Assembly (NCBI GenBank): GCA_030710605.1 | Contig: CP092864.1 | Location: forward strand, 145,265,261-145,329,260 | Source of the DNA: Cordylochernes scorpioides | Taxonomy: Eukaryota; Arthropoda; Arachnida; Pseudoscorpiones; Chernetidae | Length of the DNA stretch: 64,000 nucleotides | Direction of reading: 5' to 3' | Shown: positions 9,930-19,027 of the stretch, piece after piece | How the letters are laid out: every line of letters starts with the position of its first letter | Numbering within the stretch: the first letter of the stretch is position 1 | The notes under the pieces: model-generated | Database searches by the model: none | What the model saw: only the letters and a program-made list of their open reading frames with translations | What the model was told of the DNA's origin: nothing | Translations under genes and position numbers: made by a program

Positions 9930-10076
9930 CTCAAGAATGCGATCCCCGGGGTAGAGTCCGTCAGATCTGCCAGGAGTGACATGCTTGATGAAGATTCCTG
10001 AGACGGCATGCTCTGGTTCCAGGCGTCCATACACGATGGTGAGTCCTAGGGACCCTCCTTCGCAGTCTCTCCACAC
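9930..10076 (-). CDS. Coding exon: N-terminal half of a PDZ domain, MPDZ/Patj-like protein
   Basis: A 147-nt exon (49 codons, phase 0 at both ends). On the minus strand the acceptor is TTGTGTCACAG and the donor is GAG followed by GTAACG. It reads VWRDCEGGSLGLTIV, the carboxylate-binding GLGF-type loop (here SLGL), then GIFIKHVTPG and LYPGDRILE, the classic beta-C and alpha-1/beta-D segments. With the exon at 2929-3033 it forms one complete PDZ domain of about 84 residues. The upstream exon 16005-16204 ends in GPERRVK in the same phase, which is the usual lead-in to a first beta strand. The intron on the 3' side is about 6.9 kb. The MPDZ/Patj assignment rests on motif resemblance; other multi-PDZ scaffolds are possible. 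Confidence 0.85.
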
Positions 10077-10194
10077 CTGTGACACAACATATCAGGTGTT
10101 AGATGGACTCTGATGTGTTCTGTAGTTGTCCTGTTAGCAACCAAGATCTGTTTGTGTCGAAAACCTCTATCTTCAACTATGAAAAACATTACTC

Positions 10195-10690
10195 GAATGT
10201 TGTTGTTGTTGTGTCCAATGAAGCGCCTCAGATGTCTCCATACACCTCTATCACAGCAGTTGCAATGTCCACTATCTTGGGTGTGTATACTGTATTGTTG
10301 TTGTTGTCATGTCCAATGAAGAGCCTCAGATATCTCCATGCATCACTATCACAGCAGTCGCAATGTTCACTATCTTGGGTGTGTATGCTGTATTGTTGTT
10401 GTTGTCGTGTCCAATGAAGAACCTCAGATGTCCACATGCATCTCTATCACAGCAGTCGCAATATCCACTATCTTGGGTGTGTATAATGTATTGTTGCTGT
10501 TGTTGTGTCCAATTAAGAGCCTCAGATGTTCACATATATCTCTATCACAGCATTTACAATGTCCTCTATCTTCGGTGTGTATACTGTATTGTTGTTGTTG
10601 TCGTGTCCAATGAAGAGCCTCAGATGTCCCCATGCATTTCTATCACAGCAGTCTCGATGTCCTCTATTCTGGGTGTTCAAAGCTGCTGCT
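10195..10690. repeat. Tandem repeat of about 97 bp, five units
   Basis: Units contain GTGTCCAATGAAGAGCCTCAG, TCTATCACAGCAGT and CTATCTTGGGTGTGTAT, each starting with a short (GTT)n run. They lie at the 3' end of the minus-strand LINE fragment 10520-11040. Open frames on either strand follow from the repeat. Confidence 0.85.
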
Positions 10691-11040
10691 TTGAGTCCAA
10701 TGTCAATTTTCTGCAAGGCTGCGGCCATTGCTGGGCATAAGAATATGTAGGTAGGTGTTAGTTCCACACCAGGACAGTTGTTGCATGTCCTATAGGTTCT
10801 TGTGTCATCTGTATGTATTGTCATTCTTTATAGTGTTTCAATATGAGGTTTGTTATAGTTGTTTTTATTCTTCCCTCAGAGTTTATTTCGCTTATGTGAT
10901 CTTTTCCTATTTTTTTAAAAATTATCTTGTATTTTGCCAAAGCATCAGCGTCAAATAATGACATCTGTTCCTTCCTTTGGCTCAACTTTCTGGCTTCATT
11001 TGCCAATTCATCTGCCATCTCATTAACCCCCGATCCCAAT
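10520..11040 (-). pseudogene. LINE ORF2 C-terminal fragment
   Basis: Minus-strand frames read GVNEMADELANEARKLSQ (11030 downward), an RNase H C-terminal motif, then in a shifted frame DDTRTYRTCNNCPGVELTP and YIFLCPAM, the Cys/His C-terminal domain of a non-LTR retrotransposon, then DRNAWGHLRLFIGHD, which runs into the 97-bp repeat. At least one frameshift separates the two frames, so it is a dead fragment. Confidence 0.65.
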
Positions 11041-11199
11041 ATGGGCAGAATTCAATTGTAAAATGCAGTTCTTCTCCAATAGTTCCATTTGGGTAACTCG
11101 ATTCAAAATATTGAAAGAAATTGAATCTCAAAATGAAAATACCTTGAACTCTAATAAGTGATATGAAAAAGATAATAATGAAAAAATATTTAAATATAA

Positions 11200-11475
11200 T
11201 TTTACTGTCCAAAAAGCTTATGTCCATTGTTTGCTAAAATACCACTTCTAAGATTCCACCCTTCAGTGTAGCATATAAAAACAGAATGATCCAATACAGT
11301 ATTAGAGCTCTTAAGAAGCGGTCTGGTAGATTAAATTAGCGAAACCGCTGGGAGAGTTCACCACTGATGAGCCAAGCCCTCCCAATATTTTTTTTATCGC
11401 AGTAAGGACCATAGAAGTTTGATTTATTTATGAAAAAAGACATTCGCGTCTTAATGTTTTCATTTGTTGTATTAT
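11200..11475 (+). mobile_element. Foldback element carrying hammerhead-like core (copy C)
   Basis: Shares AAAGCTTATGTCCATTG and GCAGTAAGGACCATAGAAG with the elements at 9590 and 62165. Terminal arms are more diverged here. A related arm recurs at 11600-11700. The core is at 11317-11382. Confidence 0.6.
11317..11382 (+). ncRNA. Hammerhead-like core in permuted strand order (copy C)
   Basis: All conserved hammerhead nucleotides are present: CUGAUGA at 11364-11370, GAA plus the pairing A at 11341-11344, and GUC at 11321-11323. Helix III is AGCGGU/ACCGCU (11317-11322 with 11344-11349), helix I UGGU/ACCA (11324-11327 with 11360-11363), helix II UUAGC/GCCAA (11336-11340 with 11371-11375, one mismatch). 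The outer pair of helix II is U-A here but C-G in the copy at 62353, a compensatory change. The order of the three strands is not that of a known hammerhead type; see findings. Confidence 0.5.
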
Positions 11476-11714
11476 ACAATAAATGGCCAATAGGACACAA
11501 GTTATATTATAATCAGTTACTATTTTTCATAATTTCCGACAATATAGAAATTAATTTTACTATTCAATTATTTTATATACAAATTGGGGTGAATATTTTT
11601 TTCATCTTAGTAAGGGCAGTATAGTTTAATTTATTTGTGAAAAGAAACATTCGCGTTTTGGTATTTCATTTGTATCATATTAAATTTTGTCAATGTATTG
11701 AACAAATAATTTAC

Positions 11715-12300
11715 AGAATTATATTAAGAAAAAGGCATCTCCTTATCGTGCAACTGAAAGTTGCTAATTGCTGTCGCCATCTGTCGGAATAAATATCAAC
11801 TATTCTCGTTGATTTTTAATTATTCCAGAATTGGCCAGCTGGCGCCAGCCATTAGCAACTTTCAGTTGCACGATAAGGAGATGCCTTTTTCTTAATTTAT
11901 GCACCTTATCCCAGAACAATGTTACATTTGTACTATTTTTTCACATTGTGTAGCGTCCTCACGCAATTCTGGCCTTAACTACCCGTTTCATGATTTTTCA
12001 GGATGCCTTAATGACCAATTTTTTGGTCGTTGAGGTTCAGCTTGCACCACGCTGATGAGGGCCAACAGCCCGAAACGCGTCCGTGGTTAGCTTTTCTTGA
12101 TTAATCAAGAATGGGTATTTGGCCAATTCTGGAATAATTAAAAATAAACGAGAATAGTTGATATTTATTCCGACAGATGGCGCCAGCCATCAGCAACTTT
12201 CAGTTGCACGATAAGTAGATGCCTTTTTCTTAATTTATGCACCTTATCCCAGTACAATGTTACATTTGTACTATTTTTTCAGAATTATATTAATAATTAA
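11715..12300 (+). mobile_element. Non-autonomous foldback element with canonical hammerhead ribozyme
   Basis: Arms share TGCAACTGAAAGTTGC, GGCATCTCCTTATCGTGC and TATTCCGACAGATGGCG in inverted order (11727-11830 and 12100-12235), plus a direct copy of the right arm end (TATGCACCTTATCCCAG at 11899 and 12238). The ribozyme lies between arms at 12046-12087. Deleted copies occur at 20835-21120, 49140-49262 and 62770-62860. Penelope-like elements and retrozymes are known to carry hammerheads; no protein is encoded here. Confidence 0.65.
12046..12087 (+). ncRNA. Canonical hammerhead ribozyme, minimal helix III
   Basis: Order is standard: helix I strand ACCACG (12046-12051), CUGAUGA (12052-12058), helix II GGGC/GCCC around loop CAACA (12059-12071), GAA (12072-12074), helix III from the self-complementary ACGCGU (12075-12080), C17 (12081), helix I strand CGUGGU (12082-12087). 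Cleavage is expected after 12081. Helix III has no room for a loop within one molecule, as in the minimal hammerheads of Penelope-like elements, which are thought to act best as dimers. Confidence 0.85.
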
Positions 12301-12498
12301 ATATTTCCTCTATCTCTCTGGACATTTATTCTGATCCCATATTAAAAATATAAGGAACTTAAAATAATCTATATAAATTTGATATCAAAACGTATATTTA
12401 ATTTTCTTTAAGCAATTTTAACTTAATTTAATATTTAAATATAGTACAATTATCATTCAAAAGATTAATTTCTAACGTAAAAACTGTACTGATTGTTT

Positions 12499-12699
12499 TA
12501 CACCTATCCCTCGATTTACACGGTACTTGTTTTACACGTTCTCGCTCTTACACGGTTTTCCAAATAAGTTTTTTTTTGTTTTTATCGCACTATACTAAAT
12601 GCTACTGTGATTGAACACTGTGTCTGTATTTCTAATTTTAGATTTACACGTTTTTCTCAGGAACGTATCTACCGTGTAAATCGGGGGATAGGTGTACTT
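12499..12699. mobile_element. pogo/Tigger-like MITE, copy 1
   Basis: Terminal inverted repeats begin CACCTATCCCTCGATTTACA on the left and mirror GTAAATCGGGGGATAGGTG on the right, with TA on both outer sides as expected for a TA target duplication. Interior has repeated TTTTACACG motifs as in Tigger-type ends. Second copy at 13339-13620. No transposase. Confidence 0.75.
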
Positions 12700-12960
12700 T
12701 CTCTCTCTCTCTCTCTGATCGTCACTGTCGATGACCCACATATATTGGAGTTGCCGAGCCGTGCGACCCCTGCTTCGGGAGGTGTTCGCCTCCTGCGAAG
12801 TGCCCTTGGATCTTCAGGCCTGGCTGTTCGGTGTCGGCCTCCATCCCGAGGCAATAAATATCACAAGTGTAGCGAAGGCTACCATCTACAAGTACCATCT
12901 TGGTCTTGAGGTGGGTAAAACCAGCCATTACATCGACCTGCCCACTCTGTGAACTCTCGC
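12700..12960 (+). pseudogene. LINE C-terminal zinc-binding-like fragment
   Basis: After a (CT)n run, the plus strand (12731-12952) reads MTHIYWSCRAVRPLLREVF, which resembles the C-x-x-x-RPL segment at the C-terminus of many LINE ORF2 proteins, followed by LFGVGLHPEAINITSVAKA. It is GC-richer than its surroundings and has no upstream RT. A LINE fragment is the best guess; a host exon cannot be excluded but I see no splice sites. Confidence 0.4.
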
Positions 12961-13129
12961 AGTCCATCGGTGGTGGAGTCTTTCCCGCGGTGGGCGCCAC
13001 CAATGAAGACCTTGTATATATTTCATATGTATGTATCTTTATTATTCATTTTATATATTTATATATATTTACTCATATATTAATCATTAAATAATTATAT
13101 TTATTCATATAATTTTTTAATTAAAAGGC

Positions 13130-13205
13130 ATATATTGGATCAAAATATCATTTATTTACCGATATTTCAGTTACTGAACGCCAACCTTTATCAAGGTATT
13201 ATAAC
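13130..13205 (-). repeat. Penelope-type terminal motif fragment
   Basis: Minus strand carries CTTGATAAAGGTTGGCG and TGAAATATCGG, matching the fragment at 7500-7600 in layout. Probably a degenerate Penelope-like end. Confidence 0.35.
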
Positions 13206-13338
13206 ATATTAATGTGGTATATCATTGCAGTAAGGTCTGTAGATATAATATTCGGTGATATTATGTAAAAGAAACACATTGCCAGTAAATTTACAAGTTA
13301 CACATTTCAACGATAGATGGCAATTAAATTTATAAATA

Positions 13339-13620
13339 CACCTATCCCCCGATTTACACGGTACTTGTTTTACACGTTTTCGCTTTTACACGGTTTTCCA
13401 AATAAGTTTTTTTGTTTGTTTTTATCGCACTATACTAAATGCTACTGTGATTGATCACATGCGCTGTGTGCACATTTCACGAGGAATCCCGAGCTTATGT
13501 GTTGACTACATATTTTAACCTGTCAATGCATTTTATTTTTATTTCTGTGTACACCTATCCCCCGATTTACACGTTTTTCTCAGGAACGTATCGACCGTTT
13601 AAATCGGGGGATAGGTGTAT
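13339..13620. mobile_element. pogo/Tigger-like MITE, copy 2 with duplicated end
   Basis: Same termini and TA flanks as the copy at 12499-12699. It contains an extra internal end (CACCTATCCCCCGATTTAC at 13553) about 68 bp from its right terminus, so it is either a nested insertion or an end duplication. Confidence 0.7.
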
Positions 13621-14044
13621 TAACGTGTGTCAACAAAATTTATTTATATATGTTATATTAATAAAAAATATATTTTCTGCTTGATTTTTTATTATCTTGA
13701 GGATTATGCTATGTTAATGCAGTCTTGGTTGAAAATCTTGAAAGTATAATAAATAAAATAGTTTTGATCAGTAATTGCTTTAATTGAGCTATGGGATATA
13801 TAAAAACATAATTTGATTAAAGTACTGCCTGGCTTAAGGCGTAAGAATAGAAAAATGAAAAACTTATTTACATATGGAACAAAAGATTTGAGCCGGCCAT
13901 CGGGAAAAAACAACAATGAGTTTTTTGGGGGGAAGCATGACCTCTGACGGTCGATTTAACAGAGTATTTGAATCTATGAAATATAATTTTTTGAATAAAA
14001 TAGAGTTTAAATATAACATATATATATATATATATATATTAAAA

Positions 14045-14500
14045 ATAAAGAAGGCATCTCCTGACCACAAGCACATGTGCTTTTTAGATGGCAGAGCGCC
14101 ATCTAGTGGAGTAAAAATAAACTAAACGTTTATTTAGCTTACTCCGAGATATTTGGCCAACCCAAATTCTTGGTAAATCAAGAAAAGCCATCCACGAACG
14201 CGTTTCGCGCTGTTGGCACTCGTCAGCGTGGAGAAGGCTGTAACCACTGCGACCAAAAATGATTTTTGGTCCCAATGGTTTCCCGAAAAATCAAAAAATG
14301 GGTATTTAAGGCCAAATTTGCGTAAAGACGCTTAACACATGAAAAAACAATAGAAAATATCTCGGAGTAAGCTAAATAAACGTTTAGTTTATTTTTACTC
14401 CACTAGATGGCGCTCTGCCATCTAAAAAGCACATGTGCTTGTGGTCAGGAGATGCCTTCTTTATTTTTAATATCAACACCTGACCCACTTATCTTTTATT
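14045..14500 (-). mobile_element. Foldback element with canonical hammerhead ribozyme
   Basis: Near-perfect inverted arms of about 105 bp (14048-14155 and 14360-14462), for example AAGCACATGTGCTTTTTAGA on the left and TCTAAAAAGCACATGTGCTT on the right. The centre of about 205 bp carries the ribozyme on the minus strand at 14192-14231. A decayed copy is at 9150-9375. No protein is encoded. Confidence 0.75.
14192..14231 (-). ncRNA. Canonical hammerhead ribozyme, minimal helix III
   Basis: On the minus strand: helix I CCACG (14231-14227), CUGACGA (14226-14220), helix II GUGC/GCGC around CAACA (14219-14207), GAA (14206-14204), ACGCGU as helix III (14203-14198), U17 (14197), helix I CGUGG (14196-14192). 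All conserved positions are present. The loop CAACA and the ACGCGU stem match the ribozyme at 12046-12087, so the two are homologous although the arms of the host elements differ. Confidence 0.85.
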
Positions 14501-14846
14501 TTTTTTCTATTGTTTTTTCATATATATATATATTCTGTATTTAACCTTATATAGTCTTATATGAACATTGAAATGAGATAGTTTTAATCTCAATCTCTCT
14601 CTCTTGCTTTCCATCGGTGGCGAAGTCTTTCCCTCAGGATAAAGCTAAGTTTCTCGTATAATATTATTTCTCTTTGCTTTCGGTCTAACATGCGCTTCAA
14701 CACTAAAAACTAGAAGTATAACTTCTATCTAACTATACAAGAGACGTATCATGATATACTTTATTATGTTTTTATTGAATTATAATAATTTAGAATTATC
14801 GACTTAAAATCCTTTGATATTTAATAGAAAAATAAAATAAAATCAC

Positions 14847-15635
14847 TAAGGATGAGTATCTTATATTTAATGTTCACCTTTCAAGCTTTCGGTATAAACG
14901 ACCTTTTTACAGGAATAAGAACTATTGAATGAATCTAGATGGATCAAATGGTTATAAACATGCATATATAATATGGCATAAAACAGGTATGTAAATATTA
15001 TATATGTGTGGGAAGGTTGCGTGCGTGTTGATGTGGCTTGTGGAAAGGCCGCTGATAAAATTATAATTATAAGGATTAGAGTCCCGGATGCCGCCCGCGC
15101 ATGCGTACTGCCCGTATGTGTAGTGAAGCTTTGTCCCAGTTCGCGCTCGCTGAAGCAAAGTGTGGTCGCCACATATGTATGTTTATAACCAGTTGATCCA
15201 TCTAGAGTCATTCATTAGTTCTTACTCCTGTAAAAGGCTTGGAGTCGTTCTACAGGATTAACAACTAACGAATGAATCTAGATCTATATCAACAAATTAA
15301 ATGTACCAATATTTCACCCTACGTATTACTTTCAAAAATATCAGTAAACAAATCTAATCAATAGCTTACTATAATTTTTTTTAGATCTTCATTATGTAAG
15401 GACCAGTCAACAAGAGAATGACTTTGAGACGAAGAGTAAAGCCAGTTTAATTTCCATTTCACTACCTATATAAATAACACAAGATGATTATTACCTTACC
15501 CAATTGGGAGAATATGTATGGGAAAAGTCCCTAATGAAGGCTTTTGTGTTTGTGTATGTGTATTCCTGTAGAAAGGTCGTTTATACCCGAAAGTTTGGAA
15601 ATTAAACATTAAATATAAGATACTCATTTTTTTGG
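14847..15635. mobile_element. Penelope-associated foldback element
   Basis: Ends are inverted: GATGAGTATCTTATATTTAA at 14850 and TTAAATATAAGATACTCAT near 15608, followed inward by CAAGCTTTCGGTATAAACGA and CCTGTAGAAAGGTCGTTTAT respectively. The interior carries another inverted pair (TCCATCTAGA and TCTAGATGGA) around a GC-rich repeat (15005-15185). Confidence 0.6.
15005..15185. repeat. GC-rich dispersed repeat, copy 1
   Basis: Shares GGAAAGGCCGCTGATA, AGTCCCGGATGCCGCCCGC and ACTGCCCGTATGTGTAGTG with the segment at 17220-17550 in the same orientation. Function unknown; probably part of a mobile element. Confidence 0.7.
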
Positions 15636-15654
15636 TGATTCAACTTAGAATTGT

Positions 15655-15972
15655 TTTATATTGAGTATATAACTTCACCTTTGCCGATCCCAAGCCCGGA
15701 TGAAAAAGGAGGAGAGGGAGCAGTAATAAGCTCAGTAAAAAACCTGGACTCAGTTGGCCCGGCTGATAGTACCCTGTAAGGGCTTCAGGGATACAGGATG
15801 AGCAGTGTTTGTACTCCATGTTAGGAGTGACTGCACATGGTGTCTGTTACTCATTTCAGAGGTGACCATTTCTTTTGGAGCTAAGTCAGCCTGCCACTGA
15901 GTAGTGCTCCCAGTCTTGATGACAAAGACATTCTACTTCACCCAGTGTGGAGATAAGAAAGAAGACATTGAG
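15655..15972 (+). repeat. Dispersed repeat of about 300 bp, copy 1
   Basis: Second copy at 48525-48850. Shared blocks include GGCTGATAGTACCCTGTAAG, CAGGATGAGCAGTGTTTGTA and TGCCACTGAGTAGTGCTCCC. Both end in GAGATAAGAAAGAAGA, a GAA-rich tail that suggests the 3' end of a non-LTR element or SINE. Confidence 0.7.
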
Positions 15973-16004
15973 TATATAATGGTGGGGACTTAAATATAAC
16001 AGAC

Positions 16005-16204
16005 CTTCACCCTTCGCTCTGGTCCCCAACGGACTTCCTGGAACTGTGGCGGTGGCACGGATAGGAAGCTCGGACTTCCAGCTTGATCTGTGGGTTCCTC
16101 GTCCAGCATTTCTTCGTCCTCGGACTCGGCGACAGTCCGGGTTGTCAACCTACGGTCGGCTGAGGATGTCAAAGTGGGAGAGGACGTCGCACTGGGCTGA
16201 AACT
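16005..16204 (-). CDS. Coding exon: acidic linker before a PDZ domain, MPDZ/Patj-like protein
   Basis: GC-rich exon on the minus strand. The donor is GTGAAG followed by GTCTGT at 16004/16005, phase 0, compatible with the PDZ exon at 9930-10076. The start is chosen at GTTCAG before AGTTTCAG (16204) because it begins with two bases of a codon and so fits exon 19028-19209, which ends with one; an alternative acceptor at 16226 is in phase 0 and would need another exon between. The product is a low-complexity linker rich in Ser, Thr and acidic residues (ESEDEEMLDEEPTDQ), then FQEVRWGPERRVK leading into the PDZ domain. Confidence 0.6.
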
Positions 16205-16229
16205 CTGAACCACACGGCCACTTAGTCTG

Positions 16230-17115
16230 GTACATCAGTTAATGTACAATAGTTGTGGAAATTTGCTCCATCTAGGTTTCAAATACTCCATTATGATAAC
16301 GAATGGACATATAAAACTTAAAATAGAATATTGTAACAATGATAAGGCACAATTTGGATTATAGATTATAAACACAAGGTTTAAGAGACAATTTAAAGAA
16401 ACATTTTTCATTCAAATGAAATGTGCTACAATTAACATAATGGAAGAAAGAAGAAATATCAATGATATTTATAGATATGCTTTTAATAATATCTAAAAAA
16501 TAGGGTTTTTCCACTTTTAATTCTAAGAATAATTATCTGTGTTTCTCAGAAAATTATCTTCTTCTTATCTGCTATCCTGTTTACATACTTGATAACAGTA
16601 ACTATTTAAACCATGCTGTGGTAAAATTTCTCATTCAGTAATTTTGTCGGAAGATGGTAAAAACGCTGTTACCTAAACATCACAAACTATTTATTTGGAT
16701 TTGGTCTTATTACCTTGTGTTTGATATTGTAACTAAGTATTTATTATTTTATTAGCAGAGTATTATTTTTTAGGTTTATATTTTTCTATACTCTGTACAC
16801 TTCCCTCTTTATCATTCATAGTTTGTTCTTGCCTGAAATAAATTGCTGTCTCATCCTGAAGTTTGTTTTCCCCTAATTTTCCATGTAGCAATATACTGTT
16901 TAACAGTATGTTTCTATTTATTCTTTAATCGATCATATTATACAAGGTCATTCAGTCCATTTATACATTGGTTCATTTTAAGTTACGTTGAGGAATATGA
17001 TACAATTCCTATATATAAATTTGATTATTACAAGTATTACGTGTATCATTAAATGGGATTAGGTTTTTAATTTTCATAATTTCCATTTTCAAACTCCATG
17101 CATAAGACTATATAT
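16230..17115. other. AT-rich intronic stretch without recognised features
   Basis: No coding, RNA or clear repeat structure seen. The segment around 16735-16880 resembles 8040-8210 (TAGCAGAGTAT and CCTGAAATAAATTGCTGT-like blocks), so it contains an old dispersed repeat. Confidence 0.5.
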
Positions 17116-17219
17116 GTTAATAAAGGCTTTTTGTGTGTGTTTGATTATGATTCAAGTCTATTTTAATTATAAGTTCAAGACTTCTATGGCCAGAATTAAA
17201 ATATGTGTGGCGACCACTT

Positions 17220-17550
17220 ATCCCAAATTCGTAGGATGGTTGCGTGTGTGTTGGTGTGGTTTGTGGAAAGGCCGCTGATATAATCATTTTTATAAAATAA
17301 ATTAATTTATTTGAAGCCCCGAAATATATAGAGAGGAAAGAAGTAACGGCCGCTGGAAGCAAGCCTTGTTGTTCGAAAAACGCGCGTGCGAAGAGTCCCG
17401 GATGCCGCCCGCGCAGGCGTAGTAAGGTGTTCTCCCAGCTCGCGCTTGCCGAGGCGTAGTGAGGTCGCCACACTACTGCCCGTATGTGTAGTGAAGCTTT
17501 GTCCGCGCTCGCTGAAGAAAAGCGTGGTCGCCACAGATCTATATCTGACC
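17220..17550. repeat. GC-rich dispersed repeat, copy 2
   Basis: Matches 15005-15185 (GGAAAGGCCGCTGATA, CCCGGATGCCGCCCGCGCA, CTGCCCGTATGTGTAGTG) but with about 60 bp inserted or retained between blocks and an internal duplication of the GAGGTCGCCACA-like segment. Minus-strand open frames across it are not supported as genes. Confidence 0.65.
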
Positions 17551-17599
17551 ATAGATTTGGCCCAGCCACTTTGCCAGCTAAACACCTCTTTGGCAGATT

Positions 17600-17835
17600 T
17601 TTAAGATTCCATTAGATCCCGTGTGGATCTAATAAAATAAAATCCGCCCTAGGCTGACGAGGGCCAGTATCTCGAAACCATGGTCTCTAGGTGGACGCTT
17701 TTCAGTTTGCCAAAGCTGGTGTTGTGGCTTTGTCACCGACCTGAGGCCGCTAGTTTGCGGCGACGGTCAATAGAGGGCGTCAGGTTTTGACGTTTATTTT
17801 AACGGGAGTGGCGCCCTATGCTTCTCTGGATTAAT
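17600..17835 (+). mobile_element. Element with canonical hammerhead ribozyme (third family)
   Basis: Contains the ribozyme at 17648-17691 and a GC-rich tail (GCGACGGTCAATAGAGGGCG). The neighbouring sequence is unlike the two other ribozyme families, and I could not define element ends. Confidence 0.45.
17648..17691 (+). ncRNA. Canonical hammerhead ribozyme with palindromic helix III
   Basis: Helix I CCUAGG (17648-17653), CUGACGA (17654-17660), helix II GGG/CUC with one G-U (17661-17663 with 17671-17673), GAA (17674-17676), self-complementary ACCAUGGU helix III (17677-17684), C17 (17685), helix I UCUAGG (17686-17691, first pair G-U). All conserved core positions are present. Confidence 0.75.
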
Positions 17836-18119
17836 TTCCTCCCGGAAAATTTTCCATCAATTTAAATTTTGTACTGATTTTATAATTATGGAGAAATTTT
17901 ATATTTTACTGACTAACATGATTTCTAAATTTGGCAATTATAATTTCTTCAAAAGAGAGTTAGTAATTTGATATTATTAGAACAAAGGAAGGAAGGAGTT
18001 GAAGCATGTTTTGAATCACCAAAGGAAAACAATCTATATCTCACCTAATTAGAATGAATAAATAGATTTAGAGAGGAGGTTCCTTACCTCAAGACATGCT
18101 ACAAAGAATTGCACTTTTA

Positions 18120-18262
18120 TTTTTCCGTTCATCATTACACTTCACAATTCATCCTTTCATACTTCATCCCTAAGGATAGAAATAGTCGTTATTTCTCGTT
18201 AAAATAAATTACGATATTTCGTTCAAAAGAAACATTTCCAGTAAAACTTGTCAAACGTCGTT
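18120..18262 (+). repeat. SINE-like family 1 body fragment
   Basis: TCATCCCTAAGGATAG, AGTCGTTATTTCTC and TTCGTTCAAAAGAAACA match the body of the copies at 1-245 and 22820-23235. Another fragment is at 21880-22045. The tRNA-like head is absent. Confidence 0.6.
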
Positions 18263-18544
18263 TTACAAAGAATTAGAAATTTGTGAACGTTACGAACTGT
18301 CAGAGGATGCTCAAATGGTGCTAAAAGGAACACCAAATATTTGGTAGAAAATATTTCAACCAGAATTATTGCTTTTCTTTCTACTGTTTATACATAAGTA
18401 ATTAAGGAGAAAATATCATGCCATTAGGGATACGTTTCTTTTACAAATTTTAATTCAAATCTATAGCTTTGAGCTTCAAAGATTTGAATGAATATTTTAA
18501 AAATAAACATTCATGGACGCATGTTGTTTTCACCTTAATATATT

Positions 18545-18865
18545 TTTGTTTATCCCTATTACACATGGTACAGGCCATGATAATCATGGTGGGTAGAAGT
18601 AGGCGACGGCTTTTACTGTAAGTGCATCACATGTTTACACATGTGAAAAGCAGTTCGACTTTGCACTTACAAATGTGTCAGAGCCCCATTTGATTACTTC
18701 CACTCGCTGGTGGGGTTGGATTTTTGCAATAATTGGGGGCCATTAGGAGAATTATTTTTAAATAAAAAAAAGTGCCCAATGCGGGAATCGAACCCGGGTC
18801 ATAACGGTCGAAAATCAACGGTTTAGACCATCCTTCCACCGATCCCTCACCGTAATATTGATATA
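18545..18865 (-). repeat. tRNA-related SINE-like copy (family 2)
   Basis: Full-length partner at 49290-49605. The tRNA-like head (18770-18850, minus strand) has a B-box-like GGTTCGATTCCC, and an anticodon-type hairpin with five pairs (CGGTT/GACCG) around GATTTTC, which puts TTT in the anticodon place but lacks U33. The body contains an inverted ACATGTTTACACATGT and the tail ends near TATCATGGCCTGTACCA. Confidence 0.55.
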
Positions 18866-19027
18866 AAAGGATTATTTTAAAGGATACACGGTCTTTCCCT
18901 GTCCATGGTAACAGGATGACCTGGATTATAATAGGAGTTGGTATAAAGAGGAACAAGCGTCCATCACAGAGAAGATTTTGCGTCATGTGGGCATGAATAT
19001 TGAGGAGTGAGTTTATGTCCGAGTTAC

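Noticed and set aside
10103-10740. Plus-strand frames of up to 143 codons over the 97-bp repeat
   Set aside because: The coding signal is on the minus strand (LINE C-terminus); the plus frames have no recognisable protein.
13704-14125. Short frames of about 70 codons on both strands
   Set aside because: AT-rich, overlapping on both strands, without motifs; random open frames.
17117-17604. 150-codon and 92-codon minus-strand frames
   Set aside because: They lie in a GC-rich dispersed repeat also found at 15005-15185 and show no protein family features.
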